Source: Spirochaetota bacterium
GTDB taxonomy: Bacteria > Spirochaetota > UBA4802 > UBA5550
NCBI GenBank assembly: GCA_016929135.1
Contig: JAFGJK010000068.1
Location: forward strand, 1 to 50,381
DNA length: 50,381 bases
Direction: 5' to 3'
Below the pieces are notes generated by a model. It ran no database searches, was not told the DNA's origin, and saw nothing but the letters and a program-made list of their open reading frames with translations. This document shows, piece after piece, positions 8,123 through 16,195 of this stretch. The position numbers were made by a program, and so were the translations under genes. Positions within the stretch are counted from its first letter, which is position 1. Every line of letters begins with the position of its first letter.

Positions 8123-8977
8123 CTAACGGAAATCGTTTATCAGTTCGCTTTTCTTTTCATCCATCTCCACCACTTCCTGCATCCTCTTGAAGTGCGGCGA
8201 ATCAGAGCCGTATTTCAGCTCCACCGCGGTGAGAAGGCTCCTGTTTTTCTTGATCTTGTACTGAAGAATCTCGTCCTCGGCGTTCTTCTGGTACTTCTCG
8301 AGGACGCGCTCCATGTAGCCGTAGCAGCTGGCGAGATACTTGTACGCCCACTGGTCGTTCTTCTGCCGCTCTCCAAGGGTGATATAGCGCTCCAGAATCG
8401 GTATACAGGGCTTGAAGTTCAGGAGGTCATACTGCGTCGAAACGTAAACCTGGTAGAGCCTGGTCTGGAAATTGGCGTATTTATCCGACTGCTTGACCTC
8501 GATATTTTCGATCTGGTCCATGTAATTGATTGCACGGGTAAAATAGGTGACCGCCTTCATCTTCGCCTCGTACTTCCTCCTGGCGATCTGACGCATCTCG
8601 CTGTTCTTACGATCGATCTCCTGCCAGTAGAAACGCTCGTTCAGGTACTTTTTTTCCCTGTTGGCGGTCTTCATCTTCAGAACCTCGCTCTCCATATCCT
8701 CCAGGATATCAAGACCGGTGGCGTATTCGTCGATGGCCAGTTTCAGAACGTTATCGGAATACTCCTTGTTGAGCTTTTCCAGCTCCTCGATGGCCTGAAT
8801 ATAGGGACGGAAATCCTTGATCCTCCAACCAATCACCTCTTCGTCCGCCTTCTCCTCTTTCTTCCCCTGGTCCGTTTCCTTTGCCGGCTGATTCTGTGAA
8901 TAGGTCATATCCTTTGCAAACAGGAATATCAGCGAGAAGAGAACCACATATACCGCAGATTTTACTCGTGCCATCAT
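8123..8977 (-). CDS. Secreted all-helical TPR-like protein (possible flagellar-coiling-protein relative)
   Basis: A 284-residue protein with an N-terminal signal peptide (hydrophobic 9-22, likely cleaved before QNQPAKE), a short charged linker, then continuous helices rich in Lys, Glu, Tyr and Arg. The pattern of paired helices (for example LYQVYVSTQYDLLNF, then PILERYITLGE, then YKYLASCYGYMERVLEKYQ) resembles divergent tetratricopeptide repeats. I have an unsure impression of similarity to the FcpA/FcpB flagellar sheath proteins of Leptospira, including the YWQEIDRK and RRKYEAKMKAV segments. This rests on memory only and could be wrong. It is transcribed alone from its own promoter and ends at the shared terminator. 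Confidence 0.7.
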   Translation of the reverse strand: MMARVKSAVYVVLFSLIFLFAKDMTYSQNQPAKETDQGKKEEKADEEVIGWRIKDFRPYIQAIEELEKLNKEYSDNVLKLAIDEYATGLDILEDMESEVLKMKTANREKKYLNERFYWQEIDRKNSEMRQIARRKYEAKMKAVTYFTRAINYMDQIENIEVKQSDKYANFQTRLYQVYVSTQYDLLNFKPCIPILERYITLGERQKNDQWAYKYLASCYGYMERVLEKYQKNAEDEILQYKIKKNRSLLTAVELKYGSDSPHFKRMQEVVEMDEKKSELINDFR

Positions 8978-9061
8978 ACAAACCCCTTGCTACACGTATT
9001 CTTTGCGTCCTCCTTCCTATAATCGGCATCAGAAGTGCAAAATATCATTTTTTTTCTTCAC

Positions 9062-9091
9062 TATATAGACCCGAGCGTGTATTTTTGTCAA
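9062..9091 (-). promoter_or_regulatory. Sigma-70 type promoter of the secreted helical protein
   Basis: Read on the minus strand, TTGACA (9091-9086), an 18-base spacer, and TATATA (9067-9062). The leader to the ATG at 8977 would be about 80 bases, with AAGGGG just before the start. Confidence 0.6.
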
Positions 9092-9220
9092 TCCCTGCCA
9101 TCAGTATAGTACAGGGGGTGAGATAAATCAAGGGGATGGGGGGTCCGGGGATTTATTTATTGACAGAATTCTGGCCGGAGCGAAACTCCTAATCGTTTCA
9201 AATACACCCCCGGAGCGCCG

Positions 9221-10036
9221 ATGAGCAAAAATTCCACGGACAAGGAATCAAAAGTTCAGTACTGTTCCTTCTGCGACAGAACAGGGATAGTGAAGAATCC
9301 CCATTATCTGCATATGGGCACCGATCCGCTCACGCCCTGTCCGAAATGCGTGCTCACGCGCTGCAGCTGCGGTGGCGAGGAGCCCTACTTCATCTACAGC
9401 GACGGCATGATCAAGGACTGCTACTGCCGCGATACGAGGATGAGGATCGCAAAGATCGCCAAGATCTACCGGCTTTCCGGCGTGGACAAAAAATACCAGT
9501 GGCGCTTTCTCGGCGATTTCGAATCGATCAGCAAGCTCGCCTCGGACGCGAAAAGCGCCGCCTACGACATCGTGAAAAACTACCCGAAGGTGAAAAAGGG
9601 ACTGTTTCTGTGGGGTAATCCAGGAACTGGGAAGACCCTGCTCGCCTCGATCATCCTCACGGAGCTTATCATCCATCATGCCGTCGAGGGGAAGTTCATC
9701 AAAATCTCGCGCACCTTCTTCAACCGCCTCCGGGCCACCTTCGTGGAGGGATCGGATACATACGGTGAATCCGCAAGAATCGAACAGGAGCTCTCGGACG
9801 TCGATGTGCTGGTGATTGACGATTTCGGTGTCCAGCGGGATTCCCCCTGGGAACAGGAGACGCTGTACAACCTCGTCGATGCCAGGTACGAGGCCGAGAA
9901 ATTCACCATCTTCACATCGAACAACAATCCCGTAAAGGCTCTCCAGGAGCTCTCCCAGGGAAGGGTGCTCTCCAGGATCAAGGAGATGAGCCGGATCATG
10001 GAGCTGAGCGGCGAAGACTACAGGAACAAGATGTAA
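9221..10036 (+). CDS. DnaC/DnaI-like AAA+ ATPase with cysteine-rich N-terminus
   Basis: A 271-residue protein. The first 70 residues hold eight cysteines as pairs (15/18, 40/43, 48/50, 67/69), which probably bind two zinc ions. The AAA+ core follows: Walker A GNPGTGKT (132-139), Walker B VLVIDDFG, sensor I TSNNN and an arginine-finger segment GRVLSRIKEM. This is the layout of DnaC/DnaI helicase loaders and of IstB-type ATPases. No transposase is adjacent, so a helicase loader or a host replication/repair ATPase is more likely than a transposition helper. Its stop overlaps the folK start (TAATG), showing translational coupling. Confidence 0.88.
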   Translation: MSKNSTDKESKVQYCSFCDRTGIVKNPHYLHMGTDPLTPCPKCVLTRCSCGGEEPYFIYSDGMIKDCYCRDTRMRIAKIAKIYRLSGVDKKYQWRFLGDFESISKLASDAKSAAYDIVKNYPKVKKGLFLWGNPGTGKTLLASIILTELIIHHAVEGKFIKISRTFFNRLRATFVEGSDTYGESARIEQELSDVDVLVIDDFGVQRDSPWEQETLYNLVDARYEAEKFTIFTSNNNPVKALQELSQGRVLSRIKEMSRIMELSGEDYRNKM

Positions 10037-10506
10037 TGCCCCTCGTGTATATCGGCCTCGGATCGAACCTCGGCGATCGCCGCGGCCACATCGACGAGGC
10101 GACCCGGCGGCTGCGGGAGAGGACGGATATCAGCGTTATAAGGGAGAGCTCGGTCCTCGAGACCGATCCGGTGGACTGCCTGAACCAGCCGAAATTCCTG
10201 AATAAGATAGTCCTTGTGGAAACCTGCCTCGATCCCACGCAACTCCTGAAGACGCTCCAGGAGATTGAAGATGCCATGGGGAGGAGGCGTACCGTCGACA
10301 AGGGCCCCCGGGTGATAGACCTGGACCTGCTTCTCCACGGCGATACGATACTGGATACGGAAAGACTCACCCTTCCCCACCCGGGGGTTCGGCGCCGAAG
10401 GTTCATCCTGACCCACCTGGTGGAACTCGACCCAGAGCTGCGGGATCCCGCGACCGGAGCAAAATATTCCTTGATTCTACAAAAATATACCGGTAGGCTG
10501 CCGTAG
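10036..10506 (+). CDS. folK: 2-amino-4-hydroxy-6-hydroxymethyldihydropteridine pyrophosphokinase
   Basis: 156 residues, the normal size for HPPK. It begins with the YIGLGSNLGDR motif, has SSVLETDPVDC and the QPKFLNKIV strand, and carries the active-site GPRVIDLDLLL and LPHPG signatures. It transfers pyrophosphate from ATP to the pterin in folate synthesis. The start codon overlaps the stop of the DnaC-like gene. panB follows 47 bases later, so this forms a small cofactor operon. Confidence 0.97.
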   Translation: MPLVYIGLGSNLGDRRGHIDEATRRLRERTDISVIRESSVLETDPVDCLNQPKFLNKIVLVETCLDPTQLLKTLQEIEDAMGRRRTVDKGPRVIDLDLLLHGDTILDTERLTLPHPGVRRRRFILTHLVELDPELRDPATGAKYSLILQKYTGRLP

Positions 10507-10553
10507 CCGGGAGCCTCCGGCTGAAGATGCCAGTCATACACAGGGGGTGTGGA

Positions 10554-11357
10554 ATGGGAGGATTCAAGAATATCCATGACTTCAAAAAATCAAAGGATCA
10601 GAAGACGCCCATCTCGATTATCACCTGCTACGATTATTCCTTCGCCAGGATAATCGAAGACGTCGACATGGACGCCATACTTGTGGGCGATTCCCTGGGC
10701 ATGGTGGTCGCCGGTCATTCCAGCACCCTGCCGGTGACGATGGAACAGATGGTCTACCATGCCACGATCGTACGACGGGGAGCCCCCACGAAGTTCATCA
10801 TCACCGACCTCCCCTTCATGAGCTACCACGTTTCAATCGAGGAGACCTTGAGGAACTGCGGGCGCATAATGAAGGAGGCCGGTTCCAACGCGGTGAAGCT
10901 CGAGGGGGGAAGGGATTTCAGGCAGACGGTGGAGGCCCTGGTGAGGGCATCGATCCCGGTGATGGGGCATCTGGGGCTCACCCCCCAGTCGGTCCACAAG
11001 CTGGGCGGATACTCGGTTCAGGGGAAAGACGAGGTGCAGCGGAAGATGATCATGGAGGATGCCCTGATCCTTGAAGAGGCCGGGGTATTCTCACTGGTAC
11101 TGGAGATGGTGCCGGAGCCCCTGGCAAAGGAGATCAGCGAGCGCCTCTCGATTCCCACCATCGGCATCGGTGCCGGCCGCTACACCGACGGGCAGGTGCT
11201 GGTCATAAACGACATGCTGGGACTTGATCCCGGATTCAATCCGAAGTTCCTGAAAAAATACGCGGACCTCCACGGCGCTGTACGCGAGGCCCTCGCCGCC
11301 TACGACGGCGAGGTTAAATCCAGGGCTTTCCCGCAGGAGAAGAACACCTTCAAATAG
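10554..11357 (+). CDS. panB: 3-methyl-2-oxobutanoate hydroxymethyltransferase
   Basis: A 267-residue PanB, very close to the usual 264. Landmarks are ITCYDYSFARI, the metal-binding DAILVGDSLGMV, the KLEGG strand, the GHLGLTPQSVHKLGGY signature, the catalytic LVLEMVPEPL segment, and IGIGAGRYTDGQVLV. It makes ketopantoate from ketoisovalerate and methylene-tetrahydrofolate, the first step of pantothenate synthesis. The neighbouring folK fits the folate link. I chose the ATG at 10554, which has a GGGGGT ribosome site, over 10527. The 3' end overlaps the convergent umuC by eight bases. A PanP-like decarboxylase at 18987-20729 could supply the beta-alanine. Confidence 0.97.
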   Translation: MGGFKNIHDFKKSKDQKTPISIITCYDYSFARIIEDVDMDAILVGDSLGMVVAGHSSTLPVTMEQMVYHATIVRRGAPTKFIITDLPFMSYHVSIEETLRNCGRIMKEAGSNAVKLEGGRDFRQTVEALVRASIPVMGHLGLTPQSVHKLGGYSVQGKDEVQRKMIMEDALILEEAGVFSLVLEMVPEPLAKEISERLSIPTIGIGAGRYTDGQVLVINDMLGLDPGFNPKFLKKYADLHGAVREALAAYDGEVKSRAFPQEKNTFK

Positions 11358-12624
11358 CGCGCACCACCGGCAGTTCGTTCCACCTGGTGGTGTAGCGCCG
11401 CGAGAGATAGGCCCTGCGCATCCCCCAGGCTCGCGTGACCCCCTGGGAGGCAAAGTAGAGGGTATCCCGCCCCATCCCCCTGTTCACCCCGTCCATGACG
11501 CGCATCAGGCGCTGCTGCCGCTCGCTCTCCCTTACCGGCCTGAAGAGATCCAGCTGCCGGTCCCACTGGGGCACGATGCCGGAAAACATGACCCCCGCCT
11601 TCTTGTAACGGAACCCCGGCCGGTAGATCCTCTCCAGCAGCTGCAGGGCCGTGCGGATCATGAGCGGGGTGTAGGAGGACGGGACCGGCAGCGGCACGGT
11701 GACGCCGTTGGAGTACTGCGGGTCCTCCGGGACGAACCTGTTGGTGGCGATGAATACCGTGAGGAAGGACGCCGCGCTCCCCTGCCCGCGCAGCTTCTCG
11801 GCCCCCCGGGCCGCGTAGGAGGCCACCGCCTCCTGCAGCTCCTCCAGCGAGGAGACGGGCCTGCCGAAGGAGCGGGAACAGACGATCCCCTTTTTCGGCG
11901 GCGCCGCGTCCTCCAGGGCGAGGCAGGATATACCCCGGAGCTCCATCACCGTGCGGAGGCCGGTGACGTGCATCTTCTTCCTCACCCAGTGATCCGGGGC
12001 CAGCATCAGGTCGCGCACGGTGCGGAACCCGGCACTCCTGAGCATCCCGCCGTACCGCGGCCCCACCCCCCAGACGGCCTCGACATCGAGATGCCCCAGA
12101 ATCTCCTGGAGGTGCGGGTGACCGGTGATGTTAAGGAGCCCCCCCAGGGAGGAGTCCTTCTTCACCACCTTGCTGGCAAGCTTCGCCAGGGTCTTGGTCG
12201 GCGCGATGCCGATGGAGACGGGGATCCCGGTCCACCGCATCACCGTTTCGCGGATGTCCCTCCCCCGCCCGGTTACCGCATCCGTCCCCCCCCGCAACGC
12301 CAGGAAGGCCTCGTCGATTGAATATATCTCCATGTCCGGTGAGAAGGAGGAGAGGGTATCCATCACCCTCCGCGACATGTCGCCATAGAGCGTGTAGTTG
12401 GACGAAAAAACCGCAACGCCCTCCTCGGCGATCAGCTCCGCCAGCTTGAAGAAGGGAGCGCCGAAGGGGATCCCCAAGGTCTTCGCCTCGTTGGAAAGGG
12501 ACACCACGTTCCCGTCGTTGTTGGAGAGCACCACGACCGGACGTTCCTTCAGGTCCGGTCTGAAGATCCGTTCGCAGGAGACGTAAAAATTGTTGCAGTC
12601 CACCAAGGCAAAAACCTCTCCCAT
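11350..12624 (-). CDS. umuC: Error-prone DNA polymerase V catalytic subunit (UmuC)
   Basis: A 424-residue Y-family polymerase. It begins with VFALVDCNNFYVSCERIF (the first metal-binding Asp and steric-gate region), has VVVLSNNDGNVVS and the YSIDEAFL palm motif with the catalytic Asp-Glu, then helix-hairpin-helix motifs (VWGVGPRYGGML), and ends with the UmuC C-terminal domain (GVMFSGIVPQ, QLDLF). The length equals E. coli UmuC. It makes translesion DNA synthesis possible with processed UmuD. It starts four bases after the umuD stop, with GAGGTG before the ATG. Confidence 0.97.
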   Translation of the reverse strand: MGEVFALVDCNNFYVSCERIFRPDLKERPVVVLSNNDGNVVSLSNEAKTLGIPFGAPFFKLAELIAEEGVAVFSSNYTLYGDMSRRVMDTLSSFSPDMEIYSIDEAFLALRGGTDAVTGRGRDIRETVMRWTGIPVSIGIAPTKTLAKLASKVVKKDSSLGGLLNITGHPHLQEILGHLDVEAVWGVGPRYGGMLRSAGFRTVRDLMLAPDHWVRKKMHVTGLRTVMELRGISCLALEDAAPPKKGIVCSRSFGRPVSSLEELQEAVASYAARGAEKLRGQGSAASFLTVFIATNRFVPEDPQYSNGVTVPLPVPSSYTPLMIRTALQLLERIYRPGFRYKKAGVMFSGIVPQWDRQLDLFRPVRESERQQRLMRVMDGVNRGMGRDTLYFASQGVTRAWGMRRAYLSRRYTTRWNELPVVRAI

Positions 12625-12628
12625 GGAA

Positions 12629-13093
12629 TCACCTCAGGGTGTGAATCACGTGTACCACCACTCCCCATACCTCGAACTGCCGCTCGGGACCGACCGGAAT
12701 GGGGGAATAGTCGTCGTTTTCGGGTACCAAATAGAGGGAATCATCTCTGAAGCGAAGGCGCTTCACGGTGAGCTCCCCGTCCAGCACGGCGATGATGATG
12801 CTTCCGTCGGAGGCACGCTCTGCCCGGTCCACCACCAGAATATCTCCGGAACGGATACCGGCACCGGTCATGGAATCGCCGGAGACCCTTACGAAAAAGG
12901 TGGCTGAGGGATGGCGTACCAGCAGTTCGTTCAGGTCGAGGCCCCCGTCGATATAGTCGTCTGCCGGCGAGGGGAACCCGGCGGCAACCCGCGAGATGAA
13001 GAAGGGGAGCACCAGGGAGGTCCCCCCGGTAACCCGCCGCAACAGTGAGATTGTCCGGTCCGATTTCTGAGAGCTTCGACTCATACACACCAT
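12629..13093 (-). CDS. umuD: UmuD-type self-cleaving S24 peptidase
   Basis: 154 residues. Ala38-Gly39 is the cleavage site, Ser74 (GDSM) the nucleophile and Lys111 (ELTVKRL) the general base. The spacings of 36 and 37 residues between them equal those of E. coli UmuD (24, 60, 97), which is a good check. There is no DNA-binding domain, so this is UmuD and not LexA. RecA-assisted cleavage would activate polymerase V with the adjoining umuC. An ATG at 13084 is an alternative start. Neither start has a strong ribosome site. Regulation is probably by SOS through the palindrome upstream. Confidence 0.95.
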   Translation of the reverse strand: MVCMSRSSQKSDRTISLLRRVTGGTSLVLPFFISRVAAGFPSPADDYIDGGLDLNELLVRHPSATFFVRVSGDSMTGAGIRSGDILVVDRAERASDGSIIIAVLDGELTVKRLRFRDDSLYLVPENDDYSPIPVGPERQFEVWGVVVHVIHTLR

Positions 13094-13145
13094 CCACGCC
13101 AGCTGATATATCCCCCGCAGAAGAGGTCACGACCTATGCATTTCC

Positions 13146-13182
13146 AATATATGAATGCTGTCAAAATATGTCAACATATGTT
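13146..13182 (-). promoter_or_regulatory. umuDC promoter overlapped by a palindromic operator candidate
   Basis: On the minus strand, TTGACA (13174-13169), a 17-base spacer and TATATT (13151-13146) form a strong promoter. The perfect ten-base palindrome AACATATGTT (13173-13182) overlaps the -35 box, and ATATTTTGACA partly repeats beside it. A repressor bound here would block the promoter. LexA is the natural candidate because the operon is umuDC, but the site is not the E. coli CTGT-N8-ACAG box. Confidence 0.6.
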
Positions 13183-13300
13183 TAGTATTTTACCCTAAAA
13201 TGCCTCTCCCCGATAACTATCCCTCATGAATTATTTTCCGTAATGTAAATATGACTTCCATGAATTTGATTCCATAATGCTATCTAGGGATGGTAATAAT

Positions 13301-13774
13301 CTATGGGTCTTCCTGGGGATATAGTAATCCTAAATTCTCGGGTAATCCCCAGTATATTTTCCAGCATATAACACTGCCATATACTTCTTGAATTAAGATA
13401 TAATTTTGGAACGTATAGTTATCGGTTTTATTTGTATTCTTTAATAAGAATTCCGCCAATACTGAATCCAAATATAAATTAACAGCAATGGCAATAAGAA
13501 GAGAAACAGACATTTTATAAAATTTGCGTAAATCCAGCAAGTATTCGTAGTCACGGAATGACAGGTTAATATGAACCCTGCACCAAATACTCTCCCTATC
13601 CCCGCGCTGATACCTGACGGGTCTGAGAGCATATGTATGCATCTTCCGTTCCATCATAATTCTTCGAAGCAGCATCATTATCAACACCGATACTGGAAGT
13701 CCTGACAAGCCTACGGCTCTTTCAAGCACCAGTCTTGTCGATGTATTTGAATTGATTGTTGTTTCAATGAGCAT
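13301..13774 (-). CDS. AT-rich orphan protein with ribbon-helix-helix-like C-terminal region
   Basis: 157 residues, not recognised. The start has a clear ribosome site (GAGGGGG six bases upstream). The stretch from about residue 65 onward reads WCRVHINLSFRDYEYLL, then LRKFYKMSVSLLIAIAVNLYL. A strand, then a helix, a turn and another helix of this kind is typical of ribbon-helix-helix DNA-binding proteins, but the assignment is tentative. The gene and its flanks are far richer in A and T than the rest of the window, which suggests recent transfer. No mobility genes or terminal repeats were seen around it. Confidence 0.6.
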   Translation of the reverse strand: MLIETTINSNTSTRLVLERAVGLSGLPVSVLIMMLLRRIMMERKMHTYALRPVRYQRGDRESIWCRVHINLSFRDYEYLLDLRKFYKMSVSLLIAIAVNLYLDSVLAEFLLKNTNKTDNYTFQNYILIQEVYGSVICWKIYWGLPENLGLLYPQEDP

Positions 13775-13992
13775 CTTCTACCCCCTCTTGATTAATTAAT
13801 AAACGATCGGTCATTCAGTTTGTTAAACCAGGGAGACACTCATTTAAAACTGCATCGGATCACCAACGGACGCCCCTGTTCGGTCCGATTGCAGGGGCAG
13901 TAACCAGTTTGATCATTTGCTAAGTGAATATTTCTTGACATCGAGATCTCTATCGGCAGTCTCATGTAAAATATTTCCTGGAGCAATGCTGA

Positions 13993-14934
13993 ATGAGACA
14001 ATTGCTATCCTTCCTCTTCCTTTTCTCATTCTTGGTGATAGTAACACCGCCCGGCGTGTCCCAGGAACTGGTACAAATTCAGTACTATTCAAACACCGGC
14101 AACTTCACTGTTAATGCACCGCCGAAGATCAACAGCTATTATCTTTTACTTCGCGGCACAATCGGCGATTACCGCAGCCTGGTAATCACCATGCAGAAAC
14201 GATCCACATCAAAACAGAACCGATACCAGTACGGGCAGGAGAATCCCGGTGATTTCCGTATTAAATACCTGTTTCCGGACGGACCTGGGGAGTACACGGT
14301 GACCATCTACGGCTCGTCGTCCGCCTCTGCAAGAACCTATAAAGGAATCTGCACCTTCACTACAGTGAGTGAGAAGGAGGTTCCGGAGGAGGCGAAGAGA
14401 GAGGAGCGGGAAGAACTGGAGGAAAAATTAATCGCAGAGAGCAAGGAGGCCTTTGAGTATCTGAACCGTATCCGGTCCAATCCCCCAGCCTATTCAAACG
14501 AAATCGGAGTGAATCTTCGGGGAATTGACGCACTGCCGCCGCTGATATGGGACGATCGTCTCGCCGAATCCGCGAAAAAACGGGCAGAAGACATGGCGAT
14601 CAGGAATTATTTCAATCATGTCAATCCTGAAGGTATCGGTCCTAATCACTATGCCCAGCAGCAAGGCTATAGGCTTCCGCCGGGCTGGACTGACAAAAAG
14701 GCCAGCAATTTCATCGAGTCAATATCGGCGGGACACGACAAGGGAGTGAATCATATAAAAAATCTTATACATGACAACGGCGCCGGGAACGCCACGGCCG
14801 GACATAGAATACACCTTCTGGGAATGAATCCCTTTTTCGCAGATCATAAAAAAGTGGGGATCGCAATGGTCCTGAATCCCAACAGCACCTACCGGTACTA
14901 TTTCGTGGTCCACACGGCGCCGCAGGAGCAGTGA
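13993..14934 (+). CDS. Secreted CAP-domain (SCP/PR-1) protein
   Basis: 313 residues with a signal peptide (hydrophobic 4-18, cleavage near VSQE). Residues 25-125 look like a beta-sandwich (a transglutaminase-associated or Ig-like module), followed by a charged coiled linker (EEAKREEREELEEKL). The C-terminal 150 residues are a CAP domain: FEYLNRIRSNPPAY, LIWDDRLAESAKKRAEDM, the FNHVNPEG motif with the conserved His, and GHRIHLLGMN near the end with the second His. Bacterial CAP proteins are secreted and often bind lipids or act at the envelope. The function here is unknown. Confidence 0.9.
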   Translation: MRQLLSFLFLFSFLVIVTPPGVSQELVQIQYYSNTGNFTVNAPPKINSYYLLLRGTIGDYRSLVITMQKRSTSKQNRYQYGQENPGDFRIKYLFPDGPGEYTVTIYGSSSASARTYKGICTFTTVSEKEVPEEAKREEREELEEKLIAESKEAFEYLNRIRSNPPAYSNEIGVNLRGIDALPPLIWDDRLAESAKKRAEDMAIRNYFNHVNPEGIGPNHYAQQQGYRLPPGWTDKKASNFIESISAGHDKGVNHIKNLIHDNGAGNATAGHRIHLLGMNPFFADHKKVGIAMVLNPNSTYRYYFVVHTAPQEQ

Positions 14935-14953
14935 TGCCAAACACACAATACAC

Positions 14954-15619
14954 TCATTTCAGCGAAGCGATACACTGAGGAGTGTTGTTGCTCGTGGAGT
15001 TCACCATTGCCGATACCCGATGCCATTGCACGTCGACGCTGTCATAGGGGATACACAGGCCGGATACTTCAGTGACCGATGCTGCCGGATCAAGCCACAG
15101 ATCTTCCAATGATTGCGGAATGATAACCGGCATCCTGTTATGCACCGCTCGTAACACATCGTTCGCCTCGGTGGTCAGTATCACGCATGTCCCGGCACTA
15201 TCCTCCGATGCCTCGGAAGCCGGCTCATAAAGGCCTGCCATGGCAAAGGAGCCGCGGCTTTTAAGCGTAATGTAGACGGGCTGCTTTCTCGTCCCCTCCT
15301 TTCCCCATTCGAAGAAACCGCTGGCGACGATAAGACAGCGTCCGTTTTGGAAGGCATCCCTGAACGTTGGCTTTTCATGTGCGGTTTCAGATCGGGCATT
15401 GATGAGCGATCGGACCGCCCCCCCTTCCTTCCGCCATCTCGGCTCTATACCCCACAACAGACCTGTCAGGATGCGGCGCCCGTCAGTTTTCACAATTGAA
15501 GCGATGATGCTCCCGGGTGCGATGTTATAGCTCGGGGGGAGATCGGTAACCACCTCATCGATCCGGTATCGCTCGGCAAGTGCCGCTACGGAATCCGTCT
15601 GGGCAAATCGTCCGCACAT
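14954..15619 (-). CDS. SRAP-domain protein (YedK/HMCES type)
   Basis: 221 residues when started at the ATG of MCGRF. Removal of Met exposes the catalytic Cys2, so this start is required, and the six upstream codons are discarded. Landmarks are the NIAPG loop, LLWGIEPRW, INARSET, the GFFEW active-site Glu and the HNRMPV active-site His. SRAP proteins form a covalent thiazolidine bond with abasic sites in single-stranded DNA and shield them. It is convergent with the CAP gene. A stress role together with umuDC 2 kb away is plausible, but no shared regulation is visible. Confidence 0.95.
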   Translation of the reverse strand: MCGRFAQTDSVAALAERYRIDEVVTDLPPSYNIAPGSIIASIVKTDGRRILTGLLWGIEPRWRKEGGAVRSLINARSETAHEKPTFRDAFQNGRCLIVASGFFEWGKEGTRKQPVYITLKSRGSFAMAGLYEPASEASEDSAGTCVILTTEANDVLRAVHNRMPVIIPQSLEDLWLDPAASVTEVSGLCIPYDSVDVQWHRVSAMVNSTSNNTPQCIASLK

Positions 15620-15738
15620 AGTGTTCGTATCATACAAACAGTAGCATTCCGGGTCAAGATATATTTACCTGCAATCAAGTAGTACGGTCATCGTTTCCAT
15701 TGAACGGTATTCCATGATCAACCAGATCAGGAACAGGA

Positions 15739-15768
15739 CAAAAAAAAAGGCGGCATATCGATGCCGCC
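15739..15768 (-). terminator. Intrinsic terminator of the Hsp20 operon
   Basis: The eight-base-pair stem GGCGGCAT/ATGCCGCC (15749-15768) with an ATCG loop is followed on the minus strand by a run of nine T (15748-15740), 33 bases after the last Hsp20 stop. Confidence 0.92.
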
Positions 15769-15801
15769 CCAACGCATTCCTTTACAAAGATCATGCATCA
15801 A

Positions 15802-16182
15802 TTATACGACCTTCACCTCTATTCTCTTCGGCTTCGCTGCCTCATGCTTGTGCAGGTTTAGGTTCAGTACACCGTTCTCCAGGACCGCATCTATCCTGGC
15901 CCTATCGATATCGTTGCCGATTATGAACTTGCGGTAGAAGTTGTAGAGGGTGTACTCTGAATATCTCAGGCTCTTCCCCTGGGGAGATTCATCGTTCACC
16001 TTCCCCTCCACCACCAGTTCATTGTTGTCAATAGTCACCGAAAGCTGTTCCTTTTCGACTCCCGGCATTTCGAGCCTCAGGCCATATCCCTCAGTTGTCT
16101 CGAATATATCCGTTGCAGGGGCCAATACCTGCTCCTCTCTCCTGTATTCATCACGACGTGCATTTCCTGCGCTTGATTCCAT
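15802..16182 (-). CDS. Small heat-shock protein Hsp20 (third of three)
   Basis: 126 residues. The alpha-crystallin domain covers about 20-120: PATDIFETTEGYGLRLEMPGVEKEQL, then the NNELVVEG strand, YSEYTLYNFYRKF, and AVLENGVLNLNLHK, the last being the usual signature. The ATG has GGGAGGTGA upstream. It acts as an ATP-independent holdase that keeps unfolded proteins soluble. It differs from the other two in a short N-terminus and in ending IEVKVV with no IxI-type tail. It is the distal gene of the CIRCE-controlled operon. Confidence 0.95.
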   Translation of the reverse strand: MESSAGNARRDEYRREEQVLAPATDIFETTEGYGLRLEMPGVEKEQLSVTIDNNELVVEGKVNDESPQGKSLRYSEYTLYNFYRKFIIGNDIDRARIDAVLENGVLNLNLHKHEAAKPKRIEVKVV

Positions 16183-16195
16183 GACATCACCTCCC

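Noticed and set aside
8000..8899. 299-codon plus-strand frame, Leu/Val-rich
   Set aside because: Antisense to the helical secreted protein; the regular hydrophobic pattern comes from reading Lys/Glu codons backwards.
13094..13992. Prophage or insertion-sequence remnant in the AT-rich island
   Set aside because: No transposase, integrase, terminal inverted repeat or attachment duplication seen.
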